Shown piece by piece: positions 27,146 through 36,467 of a DNA stretch of 64,000 nucleotides. The number at the start of each line of letters is the position of its first letter. Positions within the stretch are counted from its first letter, which is position 1. A program made the position numbers and the translations under genes. The stretch comes from JAEXOD01 sp963663265 (GTDB lineage Bacteria; Bacteroidota; Ignavibacteria; Ignavibacteriales; Melioribacteraceae). The stretch covers positions 496,001 to 560,000 of the forward strand of contig CAXXXM010000002.1 in the NCBI GenBank assembly GCA_963663265.2, in the 5' to 3' direction. The notes below the pieces were generated by a model. It searched no databases, was not told the DNA's origin, and was given only the letters and a program-made list of their open reading frames with translations.

Positions 27146-28216
27146 TTACCTCACAACTTTGCACAAAAATAATCTTTCTTTAACTTCTGATAACTTCGAT
27201 TTTCCAGTAGAAAATGCTTTATAATCTTTTTCAAATATTTTAACTTCACCTCTTCTTTCTAATTGTCCAATAATATCTCTATCAGAAATTAGTGCATTAG
27301 AACGTGAGTGCAATTTTTTACCATTATCGTTGTAAGAAACCAGAATATATTTACAACTCAGTTTATTAATTAAATCACTAAAAGCTGAAAATGCTTCTTT
27401 GTTACAATATTTGCTTTTAGTATTACTTAAATCCATTTTTTTCGATATACCAAACACCTTTGGTTTATGCCACATCACTAAATTTTCAAGAAGGTGATAT
27501 GCACTATTATACTGTCTTGAATTATATGGTGGATCTAAATAAACAACATCAGAATAAATACTTTCAGCTAAGGAATTTGCGTCTTGCTTAAAAGCAATAT
27601 TATTTATATTCTTTGAGGATTCAATTTTAGGAATTAAAAGTTTAAATTTATCCTTATATTGATCAACTTTTCTGTAAGCATCATAATGACCAACTGTGTT
27701 GGCAATTTTATCAATGGCATAAACCAAAGATGTTAAAAAAATATTTTTTTCATTTGTATCTTCAGATATATTATCGATTTCATTTCTAATATTACCAATT
27801 TTTTTTGCAACAATATAGCTAAAGTAAGTATTGCCGTAAGTATCTGAAAAATAGTTATCACATGATGTTTCAAGACTATTTAAGTATTCTATTTTTTGCT
27901 TTATCAACCTGTAATTGGGTTCGGTAGTTGTTAAAAAACAAGCCAATCCAGTATAATTGCTATTCAAAATATCGTTAGCAATTATTTTAACATTTTCATC
28001 GTTAAAAGCATTAGCAACAGAACCAGTTCCAGCAAAAATATCGCAAAATGAACTTATAGTTCCTATTTCACTATTAACAATGTTTTTTATAAAAGGGATT
28101 AGTTTTGTTTTATTGCCCAAATATCTTCTGTTATTTATCTCAAAGAATTCATCTTTTGATAAAACAAGATCATCATTGGGATCAAATAAGTTATATAATT
28201 TATCTTGAAACGTCAT
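27146..28216 (-). CDS. DNA adenine methyltransferase M1 (D12/alpha class)
   Basis: 356 residues. RYLGNKTKLIPFI at about 31-43, SAM motif I FAGTGS at 61-66 and catalytic DPPYNSRQY from 228 give the alpha-class order of D12 N6-adenine methyltransferases (PF02086). It ends one base before the nuclease ATG and starts 3 bases after the MarR gene, so MarR, M1, nuclease and M2 form one transcription unit. No disruption is visible. Confidence 0.9.
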   Translation of the reverse strand: MTFQDKLYNLFDPNDDLVLSKDEFFEINNRRYLGNKTKLIPFIKNIVNSEIGTISSFCDIFAGTGSVANAFNDENVKIIANDILNSNYTGLACFLTTTEPNYRLIKQKIEYLNSLETSCDNYFSDTYGNTYFSYIVAKKIGNIRNEIDNISEDTNEKNIFLTSLVYAIDKIANTVGHYDAYRKVDQYKDKFKLLIPKIESSKNINNIAFKQDANSLAESIYSDVVYLDPPYNSRQYNSAYHLLENLVMWHKPKVFGISKKMDLSNTKSKYCNKEAFSAFSDLINKLSCKYILVSYNDNGKKLHSRSNALISDRDIIGQLERRGEVKIFEKDYKAFSTGKSKLSEVKERLFLCKVVR

Positions 28217-28219
28217 TTT

Positions 28220-28651
28220 TTATTTCTGATCAATTTTTATTAATAAATTTAGTAATTGATGTTTTTCGTTATTATCTAAGTTGTTAAAAACTTCATCCAT
28301 TTTTTTGTTAAAGTTTGGAAAAATTTGATTAACTCTTTTTTCACCTTCTTCTGTTAACTCTGCCAAAATTACTCGTCTATCTTTTTTAGAGCTGCTGCGT
28401 TTTATCAACTTTTCTTTTTCTAAATTATCAACAATACAGGTAATATTTGCACCGGTAACTTTTAGTTCTTCACCAATAACTTTTAAGGGGATGGCTCCTT
28501 TTCGCTTAACAACTTCCAAAACTGTAATTTGTGGGATTGTAAGTTTACTTTCTTTCAGACTATTAGATTTAATTTTTTTCACTTTATCATAAACAGCATT
28601 TAATTTTTCAATAAGAACAAAATTTAAATCATCGTTATATAATTCTTCCAT
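28220..28651 (-). CDS. MarR family transcriptional regulator
   Basis: 143 residues, a typical MarR winged-helix protein: ITVLEVVKRKGAIPLKVIGE, ITCIVDNLEKEKLIKRSSS (recognition helix and start of wing) and KKDRRVILAELTEEGEKRV. It directly precedes the methyltransferase gene (3-base gap) and could control the restriction-modification operon, which has no separate C-protein gene. Adjacency is the only support for that role. The YgjP-like peptidase gene lies 11 bases upstream in the same direction. Confidence 0.88.
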   Translation of the reverse strand: MEELYNDDLNFVLIEKLNAVYDKVKKIKSNSLKESKLTIPQITVLEVVKRKGAIPLKVIGEELKVTGANITCIVDNLEKEKLIKRSSSKKDRRVILAELTEEGEKRVNQIFPNFNKKMDEVFNNLDNNEKHQLLNLLIKIDQK

Positions 28652-28662
28652 TACCTTATCCC

Positions 28663-29310
28663 TTAATAATAATAACTTTTTAATCTTTGTCTTAGTTCTT
28701 TATAATCCGGATGTATTTTAGAAACTAAATTCCAAAATTTGTGCGAATGGTTCATTTCTACTGTATGACATAGTTCATGAACAATTACATAATCAATTAC
28801 TTCAGGATCGCATTTCATAAGCTTATAGTTTAACGAAATAACTTTTTTACTTGTACAACTTCCCCATCTTGAAAGAAGTTTTCTTATTTTAACTTGCGAA
28901 AATTTAAACTTATGTATTTCCGATAGTTCAATTATTCTATTTATTAAGTACTTATTAGCTTCTTTTCTTAAAAAAACATCATACTTTTTTTCGTTAAGTT
29001 TAGGCTCTTGGTCAAAAAGACCTGAACCTTCCGGAACAGAAAAAAGTGCGGGATACTCTTTCATTGTAACAATTTTACCAAAAAAATAAAATCTATTTTG
29101 TAATGTATTATTTTTCTTATGAACTTGCTCAATCCAATTTATGTTATCTTTAATTATTGAATCTGCAATATCAAAACTGCGTCTTTTGGGAATTACAAGC
29201 TCAATTCCTCTAACAGGATGCATTTGTAATTTTGTATGTTTTGCAGTAGCACTTTTTCTTACTGATACGGTAATCTGTTTATCTTTTATTACTATTGTTC
29301 TTATATTCAA
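28663..29310 (-). CDS. YgjP-like metallopeptidase domain protein (DUF45)
   Basis: 215 residues with zinc motif HELCHTVEMNHSHKFW near the C-terminus (HExxH plus downstream His), preceded by RKLLSRWGSCTSKKVISLNY, both hallmarks of the YgjP/UPF0758-unrelated DUF45 family (PF01863). Many members occur beside restriction systems; activity and substrate are unknown. The start appears to be TTG 29310 without a good ribosome site; the next in-frame ATG would remove about 30 residues. It is the first gene of the minus-strand run that leads into MarR and the restriction-modification genes. Confidence 0.85.
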   Translation of the reverse strand: MNIRTIVIKDKQITVSVRKSATAKHTKLQMHPVRGIELVIPKRRSFDIADSIIKDNINWIEQVHKKNNTLQNRFYFFGKIVTMKEYPALFSVPEGSGLFDQEPKLNEKKYDVFLRKEANKYLINRIIELSEIHKFKFSQVKIRKLLSRWGSCTSKKVISLNYKLMKCDPEVIDYVIVHELCHTVEMNHSHKFWNLVSKIHPDYKELRQRLKSYYY

Positions 29311-29414
29311 TTTTAACTATTTTAGTTTTTAGCTTTTCTAATTATAATAAATATTAGTCAAAAATATTAATTATTTTTTTGTAAGCAAATTAATTTATTA
29401 ACCACTTTAATATA

Positions 29415-30755
29415 ATGTATAATTTTTCTGAAATACTCAAAAATATTGAAAATTCTGTTAACATTAATAAAACAAACAAGTTATACACAAGCTTCATTTT
29501 TAATATTAACCGTATTGATTTTCTTTCAATTATAAATAAATTAAATTCCGATTATTTTTATTGGAATAATTTTGAAAAAAATACTAATTTTTTAGCAATT
29601 GGTAAAACCCAAATAGAAATCACTTCCAACAAAAAAGACTTGGTATCTTCTAATAAAGTTCTCGAAAAAATTGTAGACTTAATTGAATTTACTTATTCAA
29701 ATAGTGGTATTCCGTTAGTATGCGGTGGAATTAAGTTTTCAAATGATTCTTCTGAATTATGGAATGACTTTTCTGAAGTTGACTTTTTTGTACCTCAAAT
29801 TTTATTAGTATCCATAAAAAATGAAAGTTTTTGTGTTATTAACACTAATTTGAATGAATTAGAAGACACTAAAAATTTATTACGACAAATTGATATTTCT
29901 GAATCGAATGATATTACCAATAAAATTTCCGGCAAGTTAGTTAATGACGAATCAATTGAAAATTGGTCAGCTAAAATTGATTCTGCATTAAATAAAATTG
30001 CTCAACATGAAATAACCAAAGTTGTTATTTCACGTAAAAAAGAGGTTAAATTAACCAACAGCGATTTAATAGACTGCAAAACAAATTTTCTGCGATTGTT
30101 AGGTAAAAACCATAAAGATTGTTCTATTTTTGGATACAAAAAAAACAATTCTTTCTTTTTTGGAGCTTCTCCGGAAAATTTTTTATCTTTACATAATAAT
30201 TATCTTGAAACAGACGCTTTAGCCGGTTCTTCGCAAAAAAGCAATGGTGTTTTGTTGATGGATGATGATTTGCTTGACGATAAAAAAAATCGTGACGAAC
30301 ATAACCAAGTCTTAGAATATATAATAAATGGCTTAAACAGCTTAACTATTAATTTACACTATGACAAAATTCCTAAAGTAAAAAACTTTAAGTATATTCA
30401 ACATTTATGGACACCTATAAATGCTGTATTAAAAAAAGGAAAAACAGTACTTGATATAATAAATTCAATATTTCCAACTCCTGCTGTTTGTGGTTATCCA
30501 AAAGAGAAATCGTTTAACATTATTAATGAGATTGAGCAAGAAGATAGAGGAATGTACTCCGGTTTAGTAGGTTGGTTTAATCTTGCTGGTGATGCCGAGT
30601 TTTACGTAGCTTTACGCTCTGCATTATTAAAAAATTGTACACTTACTGCTTATGCAGGTTGTGGAATTGTAGATGGTTCTGATTCTGTTAAAGAATTTTA
30701 TGAAACTGAAAATAAATTTACTCCAATAATAGATTTAATTAAAATTGAACATTAA
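29415..30755 (+). CDS. menF: Isochorismate synthase
   Basis: Converts chorismate to isochorismate, the first step of menaquinone synthesis. 446 residues. The chorismate-binding domain occupies the C-terminal 260 residues: ITKVVISRKKEVKL, TDALAGSSQKS, RDEHNQVLEYI, PTPAVCGYPKEK, GMYSGLVGWFN and AYAGCGIVDGSD. Context (menD follows with an 11-base overlap) fixes it as the menaquinone enzyme rather than a siderophore one. ATG 29415 has no clear Shine-Dalgarno sequence. Confidence 0.94.
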   Translation: MYNFSEILKNIENSVNINKTNKLYTSFIFNINRIDFLSIINKLNSDYFYWNNFEKNTNFLAIGKTQIEITSNKKDLVSSNKVLEKIVDLIEFTYSNSGIPLVCGGIKFSNDSSELWNDFSEVDFFVPQILLVSIKNESFCVINTNLNELEDTKNLLRQIDISESNDITNKISGKLVNDESIENWSAKIDSALNKIAQHEITKVVISRKKEVKLTNSDLIDCKTNFLRLLGKNHKDCSIFGYKKNNSFFFGASPENFLSLHNNYLETDALAGSSQKSNGVLLMDDDLLDDKKNRDEHNQVLEYIINGLNSLTINLHYDKIPKVKNFKYIQHLWTPINAVLKKGKTVLDIINSIFPTPAVCGYPKEKSFNIINEIEQEDRGMYSGLVGWFNLAGDAEFYVALRSALLKNCTLTAYAGCGIVDGSDSVKEFYETENKFTPIIDLIKIEH

Positions 30756-32523
30756 TATAAATAAAAACTTTTTTTTAAGTACTGTTTTTATAAACAGACT
30801 AAGTGTTTTAGGGGTTAAGGATGCTTTAATATCACCCGGTTCACGTAACACCCCATTAGTATGTGCATTGGCGGAGAAAAAAGAGATTCGCAAAACAATT
30901 ATTTTAGATGAAAGAAGCAGCGGATTTTTTGCCTTAGGTGTTGCAAAAGCCACTAACTCGCCGGTTTTAATTGTAACAACTTCAGGTACTGCTGTTGCAG
31001 AGTTATATCCGGCAATAATTGAGGCATATCAAAGTAGAGTTCCGCTGATAATATGTACAGCCGATAGACCGGCTGAATTACACAACTGCGGTGCCAATCA
31101 AACAATCAACCAAGAAAATATTTTTAGCAATCATATTCGCAATTTTTATAATTTTTCCAATTTTGATGAATCAGAAAGTTCCATTGAAGAATTAATTGCT
31201 AAAACAACAGAAGCTTTTTTTATTGCTTCTAAATTTGATATTGGACCGGTTCATATAAATTTCCCTTTTGCAAAACCTCTTGAACCCGATAGCTATACAA
31301 CTACTATTGATAAGGATTATTACAATAGAATCTTACACAAACTACACATTATCGATTATCCGGAGAAAAAAGAATACGATATTGTTACTGCAAAAATTAA
31401 TTCCTTTCTTGATAAGCTTAAAGAAAAAAGGAAAGGGATAATAATTGTTGGACCTGGAAACTACTCTGATGAGTTCTATAATAATTGTTACGTGTTAGCC
31501 CAAAAATTAAATTTTCCAATTTTTGCTGATGGTTTATCTTCATTTCGTTTTACCCATAACGATTATGAAAACTTATTATTAAATAATTACCCTATCTTCA
31601 TTTCCAATTACGTAGACGATGATTCGTTTGAATTTGATATAATTATTCAGTTTGGAAGAACTCCAACTTCCAAATATCTTTTAGAGTTTTTCGAAAAGTC
31701 CAATACATATAAAATTCTTGTAAACGAACATGGTGAATTATTTGACCCTTCTAAAACTTCCAACTTAATTCTTCATGTACCTGAAGAAAGCTTTATATCA
31801 CAGGTTGTTGATTATTTAGAATTAGTTGAACTTAGTACAAATAAACAATGGCTGAATAGATTAAAAGAAGTAAACACTTTTATTGAAGAAATAAAACTTA
31901 ATTTCTTTAATACTGTTGATTTTCCATTTGAAGGAAAAATAATATTAGAAGTATTAAAAGCACTCCCTATTGCAAGCAATGTCATTTTTGCCAACAGCAT
32001 GCCTCCGCGTGACATTGATTATTATGCAGGACAGTTAAATAAAAACCTTGTTATTTATAGTAATCGCGGTGCAAGCGGAATTGATGGAAATACTGCTACC
32101 GCTGCCGGAATTGCTTATTCTTCTAACAAACAAAGCGTATTGATTACAGGTGATTTGTCGTTTTTACATGATATCGGTAGTTTAACATGCCTCAAATTAA
32201 ATAATATTCCACTTACTATTATATTAATCAATAACAATGGCGGTGGAATCTTTAATATGCTTCCTATTGCAAACAATAGTAAAGTGTTTGAACCTTATTT
32301 CTTAACGCCTCATAATTTAATCCTGGGAGATATTGTTGCCGCTTATGGTGGCGAGCATATTATTATTAACAATTGGGATGATCTGCATGAGCAATTAAAA
32401 TCCCAACATGTAAAGAATAATTTTAAGGTTTTAGAAATATTTACCAACTCAACAAGTTCAGCATTAATACGTAATACTTACAAAACTAAAATAATAAATG
32501 AACTTAAAAAGCACTTTAGTTAA
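30745..32523 (+). CDS. menD: 2-succinyl-5-enolpyruvyl-6-hydroxy-3-cyclohexene-1-carboxylate synthase
   Basis: Thiamine-diphosphate enzyme joining isochorismate and 2-oxoglutarate. 592 residues. ALISPGSRNTPLVCALAE (N-terminal substrate loop), VTTSGTAVAELYPAIIEA, and a GDLSFLHDIGSLTCL ... NNNGGGIFNMLP cofactor-binding segment are all typical. The start is TTG 30745, inside the end of menF; no ATG exists before the conserved region. It overlaps menH by 26 bases. Confidence 0.95.
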   Translation: MNININKNFFLSTVFINRLSVLGVKDALISPGSRNTPLVCALAEKKEIRKTIILDERSSGFFALGVAKATNSPVLIVTTSGTAVAELYPAIIEAYQSRVPLIICTADRPAELHNCGANQTINQENIFSNHIRNFYNFSNFDESESSIEELIAKTTEAFFIASKFDIGPVHINFPFAKPLEPDSYTTTIDKDYYNRILHKLHIIDYPEKKEYDIVTAKINSFLDKLKEKRKGIIIVGPGNYSDEFYNNCYVLAQKLNFPIFADGLSSFRFTHNDYENLLLNNYPIFISNYVDDDSFEFDIIIQFGRTPTSKYLLEFFEKSNTYKILVNEHGELFDPSKTSNLILHVPEESFISQVVDYLELVELSTNKQWLNRLKEVNTFIEEIKLNFFNTVDFPFEGKIILEVLKALPIASNVIFANSMPPRDIDYYAGQLNKNLVIYSNRGASGIDGNTATAAGIAYSSNKQSVLITGDLSFLHDIGSLTCLKLNNIPLTIILINNNGGGIFNMLPIANNSKVFEPYFLTPHNLILGDIVAAYGGEHIIINNWDDLHEQLKSQHVKNNFKVLEIFTNSTSSALIRNTYKTKIINELKKHFS

Positions 32524-33346
32524 TACAAATGTTGATAACATAAGATGGAATTTACTTACTCCTGAGAATGATAATTCTAATTTAACTCCTATCTTTTTTT
32601 TACATGGGTTTGCCGGACAAGCCGATGATTGGAGTTTTTTGTTTAAAAAAGTATTAGACCTAAACTTTTATCCAATTGCTATCGATTTAATTGGACATGG
32701 CAAAAGTGATAAACCTGATGATAAAAATTTGTATACCGAAGAAAGCCTAATTTTGCAGTTACATAATGTAATCCATAAAATCTGTTTGGGTAAATTTATT
32801 TTATGTGGATATTCATTAGGTGGAAGACTTGCACTTTCTTATGCAAGTACATATAACTTAAACATTAAAGCATTAATATTGGAAAGTGCAACTCCGGGAA
32901 TTAATGAACCTCAATCACAAATAGAAAGAGTTAATAACGACAAATTATTGGCAAAAAAAATAAAAGATGAAGGGGTGGAAAAGTTTTTTGAGTTTTGGTA
33001 CAATATTCCCCTTTTTCAATCATTAAAACTACAAAATGAAATTGTTTTAAGTAACCTTATAAAAAAACGTACAAACAATTCAGTAATTGGATTAAGTAAT
33101 ATGATGGTTGGATTTAGTCAAGGAAATATGAGTTCAAAATGGAAGTTATTGCATAATATTAATTCAAAAACACTTTTATTAAGCGGCAGCTTGGATTCGA
33201 AATTTACAAATATAAATAGTCAAATGAACGAGTTACTTAAGTATTCCACTTATTATATTATTGACAAAGCCGGACACATCCCCCACTTAGAAAATCCTTC
33301 ATTATTTGAAAATTATTTATTAAATTTCCTTGAAACTATAAAATAA
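32498..33346 (+). CDS. menH: SHCHC synthase-like alpha/beta hydrolase
   Basis: 282 residues, alpha/beta hydrolase fold: oxyanion HGFAGQADDW, AIDLIGHGKSDKP, nucleophile Ser in CGYSLGGR and catalytic His in KAGHIPHLENP. Placed between menD and menB, it should eliminate pyruvate from the MenD product. The start lies 26 bases inside menD, implying coupled translation. Confidence 0.9.
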   Translation: MNLKSTLVNTNVDNIRWNLLTPENDNSNLTPIFFLHGFAGQADDWSFLFKKVLDLNFYPIAIDLIGHGKSDKPDDKNLYTEESLILQLHNVIHKICLGKFILCGYSLGGRLALSYASTYNLNIKALILESATPGINEPQSQIERVNNDKLLAKKIKDEGVEKFFEFWYNIPLFQSLKLQNEIVLSNLIKKRTNNSVIGLSNMMVGFSQGNMSSKWKLLHNINSKTLLLSGSLDSKFTNINSQMNELLKYSTYYIIDKAGHIPHLENPSLFENYLLNFLETIK

Positions 33347-33376
33347 ATTAAATTGTTTTTCTTAAAAAGAGGTTTT

Positions 33377-34207
33377 ATGCAAGATTGGATTGTTGCAAAA
33401 GAATATAAAGATATTACTTATCATAAAAAAGATGGAATTGCCAGAATAGCATTTAACAGACCGGAAGTAAGAAATGCTTTTAGACCCGATACTGTTAAAG
33501 AATTATACGATGCCTTTAATGAAGTTAGAGAAGACCAAAGTGTTGGAGTTATTTTGTTAACAGGAAACGGTCCGGCAAAAGATGGTAAATATGCTTTTTG
33601 TTCCGGTGGAGATCAAAAAATTAGAGGTGACAAAGGATATATTGGAAAAGATGGCGTTCCAAGATTAAATATTCTTGATGTTCAAAAACAAATTCGTTCA
33701 ATTCCAAAACCTGTAATTGCATTAGTTGCCGGTTATGCTATTGGTGGTGGTCATGTTTTACACGTTGTATGTGATTTGACTATTGCAGCAGATAATGCCG
33801 TTTTTGGTCAAACAGGACCTAAAGTTGGCAGCTTTGATGGCGGCTTTGGTGCAAGTTATTTAGCAAGACTTGTTGGACAGAAAAAAGCACGCGAAATTTG
33901 GTATTTATGCAGACAATACAATGCCCAAGAAGCTTTGGAAATGGGATTAGTTAATAAAGTTGTTCCGGTTGATCAACTTGAACAAGAAGGAATAGATTGG
34001 GCAAAAGATATATTGCAACACAGCCCCTTATCAATTAGATTGCTTAAATCTGCTTTTAACGCCGAACTTGACGGACAAGCCGGTATTCAAGAACTTGCAG
34101 GTAATGCAACATTATTATATTATATGAGCGATGAAGCCCAAGAAGGGCGTAATGCATATAACGAAAAACGTAAACCAGATTTCTCTAAATTTCCAAGAGT
34201 ACCATAG
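33377..34207 (+). CDS. menB: 1,4-dihydroxy-2-naphthoyl-CoA synthase
   Basis: Crotonase-fold enzyme closing the naphthoquinone ring from succinylbenzoyl-CoA. 276 residues from ATG 33377 (AGAGG at the right distance; the frame stays open back to a TTG at 33353). Signatures: FNRPEVRNAFRPDTVKELYD, FCSGGDQKIRGDKGY, AGYAIGGGHVLHVVCDLTIA, GSFDGGFGASYLARLVGQKK. Very strong match to MenB, including the Asp of the SFDGGFG loop. Confidence 0.97.
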   Translation: MQDWIVAKEYKDITYHKKDGIARIAFNRPEVRNAFRPDTVKELYDAFNEVREDQSVGVILLTGNGPAKDGKYAFCSGGDQKIRGDKGYIGKDGVPRLNILDVQKQIRSIPKPVIALVAGYAIGGGHVLHVVCDLTIAADNAVFGQTGPKVGSFDGGFGASYLARLVGQKKAREIWYLCRQYNAQEALEMGLVNKVVPVDQLEQEGIDWAKDILQHSPLSIRLLKSAFNAELDGQAGIQELAGNATLLYYMSDEAQEGRNAYNEKRKPDFSKFPRVP

Positions 34208-34212
34208 AAATT

Positions 34213-35112
34213 ATGTCAAATAGTGCAGTAAAAGATATTTCAAAATTTGAAAGCTGGATTTTAGCAAGCAGACCTAAAACTTTACCGGCAGCAATTGCTC
34301 CCGTTTTAGTTGGAACTGCTTTAGCAATACAAGTTGGTAAATTTAACTTGTTTGCCTTTTTAACAGCTTTAGTTTGCTCAGTTCTTATTCAAATAGGAAC
34401 TAATTTTGTTAACGATTTATATGACTTTTTATCCGGTAAAGATGGCGAAACCCGATTAGGTCCTCAAAGAGCTTTAGCAAGCGGTTTGATAACAATTAAC
34501 GAAATGAAGTTTGCAATTTATTTTACATTTATTACAACATTTATTTTAGGAATGTATTTAGTATATATTGCCGGCTGGGTAATTTTTTTAGTTGGTGTTC
34601 TTTCAATTTTTGCCGGTATAGCTTATACAGCGGGACCTTACCCTTTAGCTTATAATGGACTTGGGGATATATTTGTTTTTATATTTTTTGGCTTTGTTGG
34701 TACTGTTGGAACATATTTTGCTCAAACACTTGAACTAAGCGGTTTAGCAATTTGGGCTTCAATTCCTGTTGGGGCTTTAATTACAAATATATTAGTCGTA
34801 AATAACTATCGTGATATTGATGAAGATAAAGTTTCCGGTAAAAATACTTTGGCAGTTAAATTTGGACGGACTTTTACCCGTATTCAATATTTAACTTTTA
34901 TGATTTTATCTTATGCTATTCTTATTGTTGTTTATTTTACTTATAAACAAAGTATTACTATTTTCCTTCCGCTTGTATCATTACCATTAGCAATAAAGCT
35001 TATTAGAATGATATTTGTATTAAAAGGAACAGACTTAAACAAAACTTTAGAACTTACTGCAAAACTTTCAGCATTGTATGGATTATTATTTGCTATTGGA
35101 ATTTTATTGTAA
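34213..35112 (+). CDS. menA: 1,4-dihydroxy-2-naphthoate polyprenyltransferase
   Basis: UbiA-family inner-membrane enzyme that attaches the prenyl tail. 299 residues, eight to nine helices. First Asp motif NFVNDLYDFLSGKDGETR (about 71-88), second NNYRDIDEDKVSGKNTLA, and N-terminal ASRPKTLPAAIAPVLVGTAL are classic MenA. It follows menB by 5 bases and precedes menE by 5. Confidence 0.95.
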   Translation: MSNSAVKDISKFESWILASRPKTLPAAIAPVLVGTALAIQVGKFNLFAFLTALVCSVLIQIGTNFVNDLYDFLSGKDGETRLGPQRALASGLITINEMKFAIYFTFITTFILGMYLVYIAGWVIFLVGVLSIFAGIAYTAGPYPLAYNGLGDIFVFIFFGFVGTVGTYFAQTLELSGLAIWASIPVGALITNILVVNNYRDIDEDKVSGKNTLAVKFGRTFTRIQYLTFMILSYAILIVVYFTYKQSITIFLPLVSLPLAIKLIRMIFVLKGTDLNKTLELTAKLSALYGLLFAIGILL

Positions 35113-35117
35113 TTAAG

Positions 35118-36467
35118 ATGAATCAAATTATAGAATATATTAAAAAGAATTCAAAGGGGAATATTAATTCCCCTTTTATTATTTCTGAGAATAAAACAAT
35201 TAGTTATTCAGAGTTTTATAATGAATTAGAAATAAGAAAAGAGAAGTATAAATTTTTAAGTGGTTTACCCACTAAAAATATTGGCATTCAGTACGAAAAT
35301 TCAGTTGAGTTTATTTATACTTTTTTTGTTTTAATAAGCCAAAAATTAACTCCCGTTTTATTTAACACCAGATTAACTACAAATGAATCGTTAAATCTTA
35401 TTGAGTATTCCGACTGTTCATATATATTTAGTAATTCTGATACAAATTTTCAAATCGGCAATTTAAATAATTATGAACCAATCGATAATTCATTAATTGT
35501 ATTTACATCCGGTACAACTGATGTTGCAAAAGGAGTAATTCAATCCGAAAATAGTTTGATTAATTCTGCTATTAAGTTTAGTAATTATTTTAATTCAACT
35601 TCGGAAGAATTATATATTGCTTCACTCCCTTTTTTTCATATTGGGGGATTAATGTTAATAATAAGGGCTGTTATTAATGGAGCAGCTATTTATATTCCCA
35701 ATTCGTTAAAAGTTTCTGATTTATTAAAAGCGTTAAATTTACAAAGATATTGTTACTTATCGGTAGTACCTACACAACTGAAAGATTTGTTAAACAATAA
35801 CATTTCTTCAAAATACTTAAAAGCAGTCATTGTTGGAGGTGCTTCAACACCCATTAACTTAACGATGGAAGCCTTAAATAAGGGTATTCCTTTGTATAAA
35901 GTATATGGCTCATCAGAAACATGCAGTATGGTATCTATTGCAGATACTGTTGAATTAAAAGAATTTCCAATGTGTTCGGGCAGAGCATTTAATGATAACT
36001 ATTTAAATATAAGCAATGATGGTGAAGTAATAGTAAAAAGCAACACTCTGTTTACAAAGTATTACAAACAAAAAGAAGAAACGAACAAAAAACTTATTGG
36101 CGGCAATTATTATACTGGAGACTTTGGATATTTAAGTAATGGTCTTTTATTTCTGCAAAACAGAAGAGAAGACTTAATTATTTCAGGCGGTGAAAATATT
36201 AATCCGGTTGAAATAGAAAATTTAATTCTGCAAATTGAAGGTATTAAAGAAGTTTCTGTAATTGGCAAAAAAGATGAAAAATGGGGACATGTACCAGTCG
36301 CTTTTATCGTTTCTGAAAATGTTACCGAACAACAAATAAAGGAATATATTAAAAATAAAATTGCACAGTTTAAACAACCAAAGCATTATTACTTTTTAGA
36401 TTCTCTACCCCTTAACCATGTTGGAAAGATAGATAAGAAGAAATTAACCTATAACACAGAATCATAA
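35118..36467 (+). CDS. menE: o-Succinylbenzoate-CoA ligase
   Basis: Adenylate-forming enzyme that activates o-succinylbenzoate. 449 residues: P-loop-like LIVFTSGTTDVAKGV, ASLPFFHIGGL, YKVYGSSETCSMVS, YYTGDFGYLSNG, and the C-terminal catalytic Lys in LPLNHVGKIDKKKL. Last gene of the men operon. menC, which makes its substrate, is absent here. Its end overlaps the convergent RES-domain gene by 19 bases. Confidence 0.94.
   Translation: MNQIIEYIKKNSKGNINSPFIISENKTISYSEFYNELEIRKEKYKFLSGLPTKNIGIQYENSVEFIYTFFVLISQKLTPVLFNTRLTTNESLNLIEYSDCSYIFSNSDTNFQIGNLNNYEPIDNSLIVFTSGTTDVAKGVIQSENSLINSAIKFSNYFNSTSEELYIASLPFFHIGGLMLIIRAVINGAAIYIPNSLKVSDLLKALNLQRYCYLSVVPTQLKDLLNNNISSKYLKAVIVGGASTPINLTMEALNKGIPLYKVYGSSETCSMVSIADTVELKEFPMCSGRAFNDNYLNISNDGEVIVKSNTLFTKYYKQKEETNKKLIGGNYYTGDFGYLSNGLLFLQNRREDLIISGGENINPVEIENLILQIEGIKEVSVIGKKDEKWGHVPVAFIVSENVTEQQIKEYIKNKIAQFKQPKHYYFLDSLPLNHVGKIDKKKLTYNTES

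Noticed and set aside
24535..29310. Prophage or integrative element carrying the restriction locus
   Set aside because: No integrase, transposase, direct repeats or tRNA junction is seen at either side.
33353..33376. menB start at TTG 33353
   Set aside because: ATG 33377 has an AGAGG site at good distance and begins the conserved MenB sequence.
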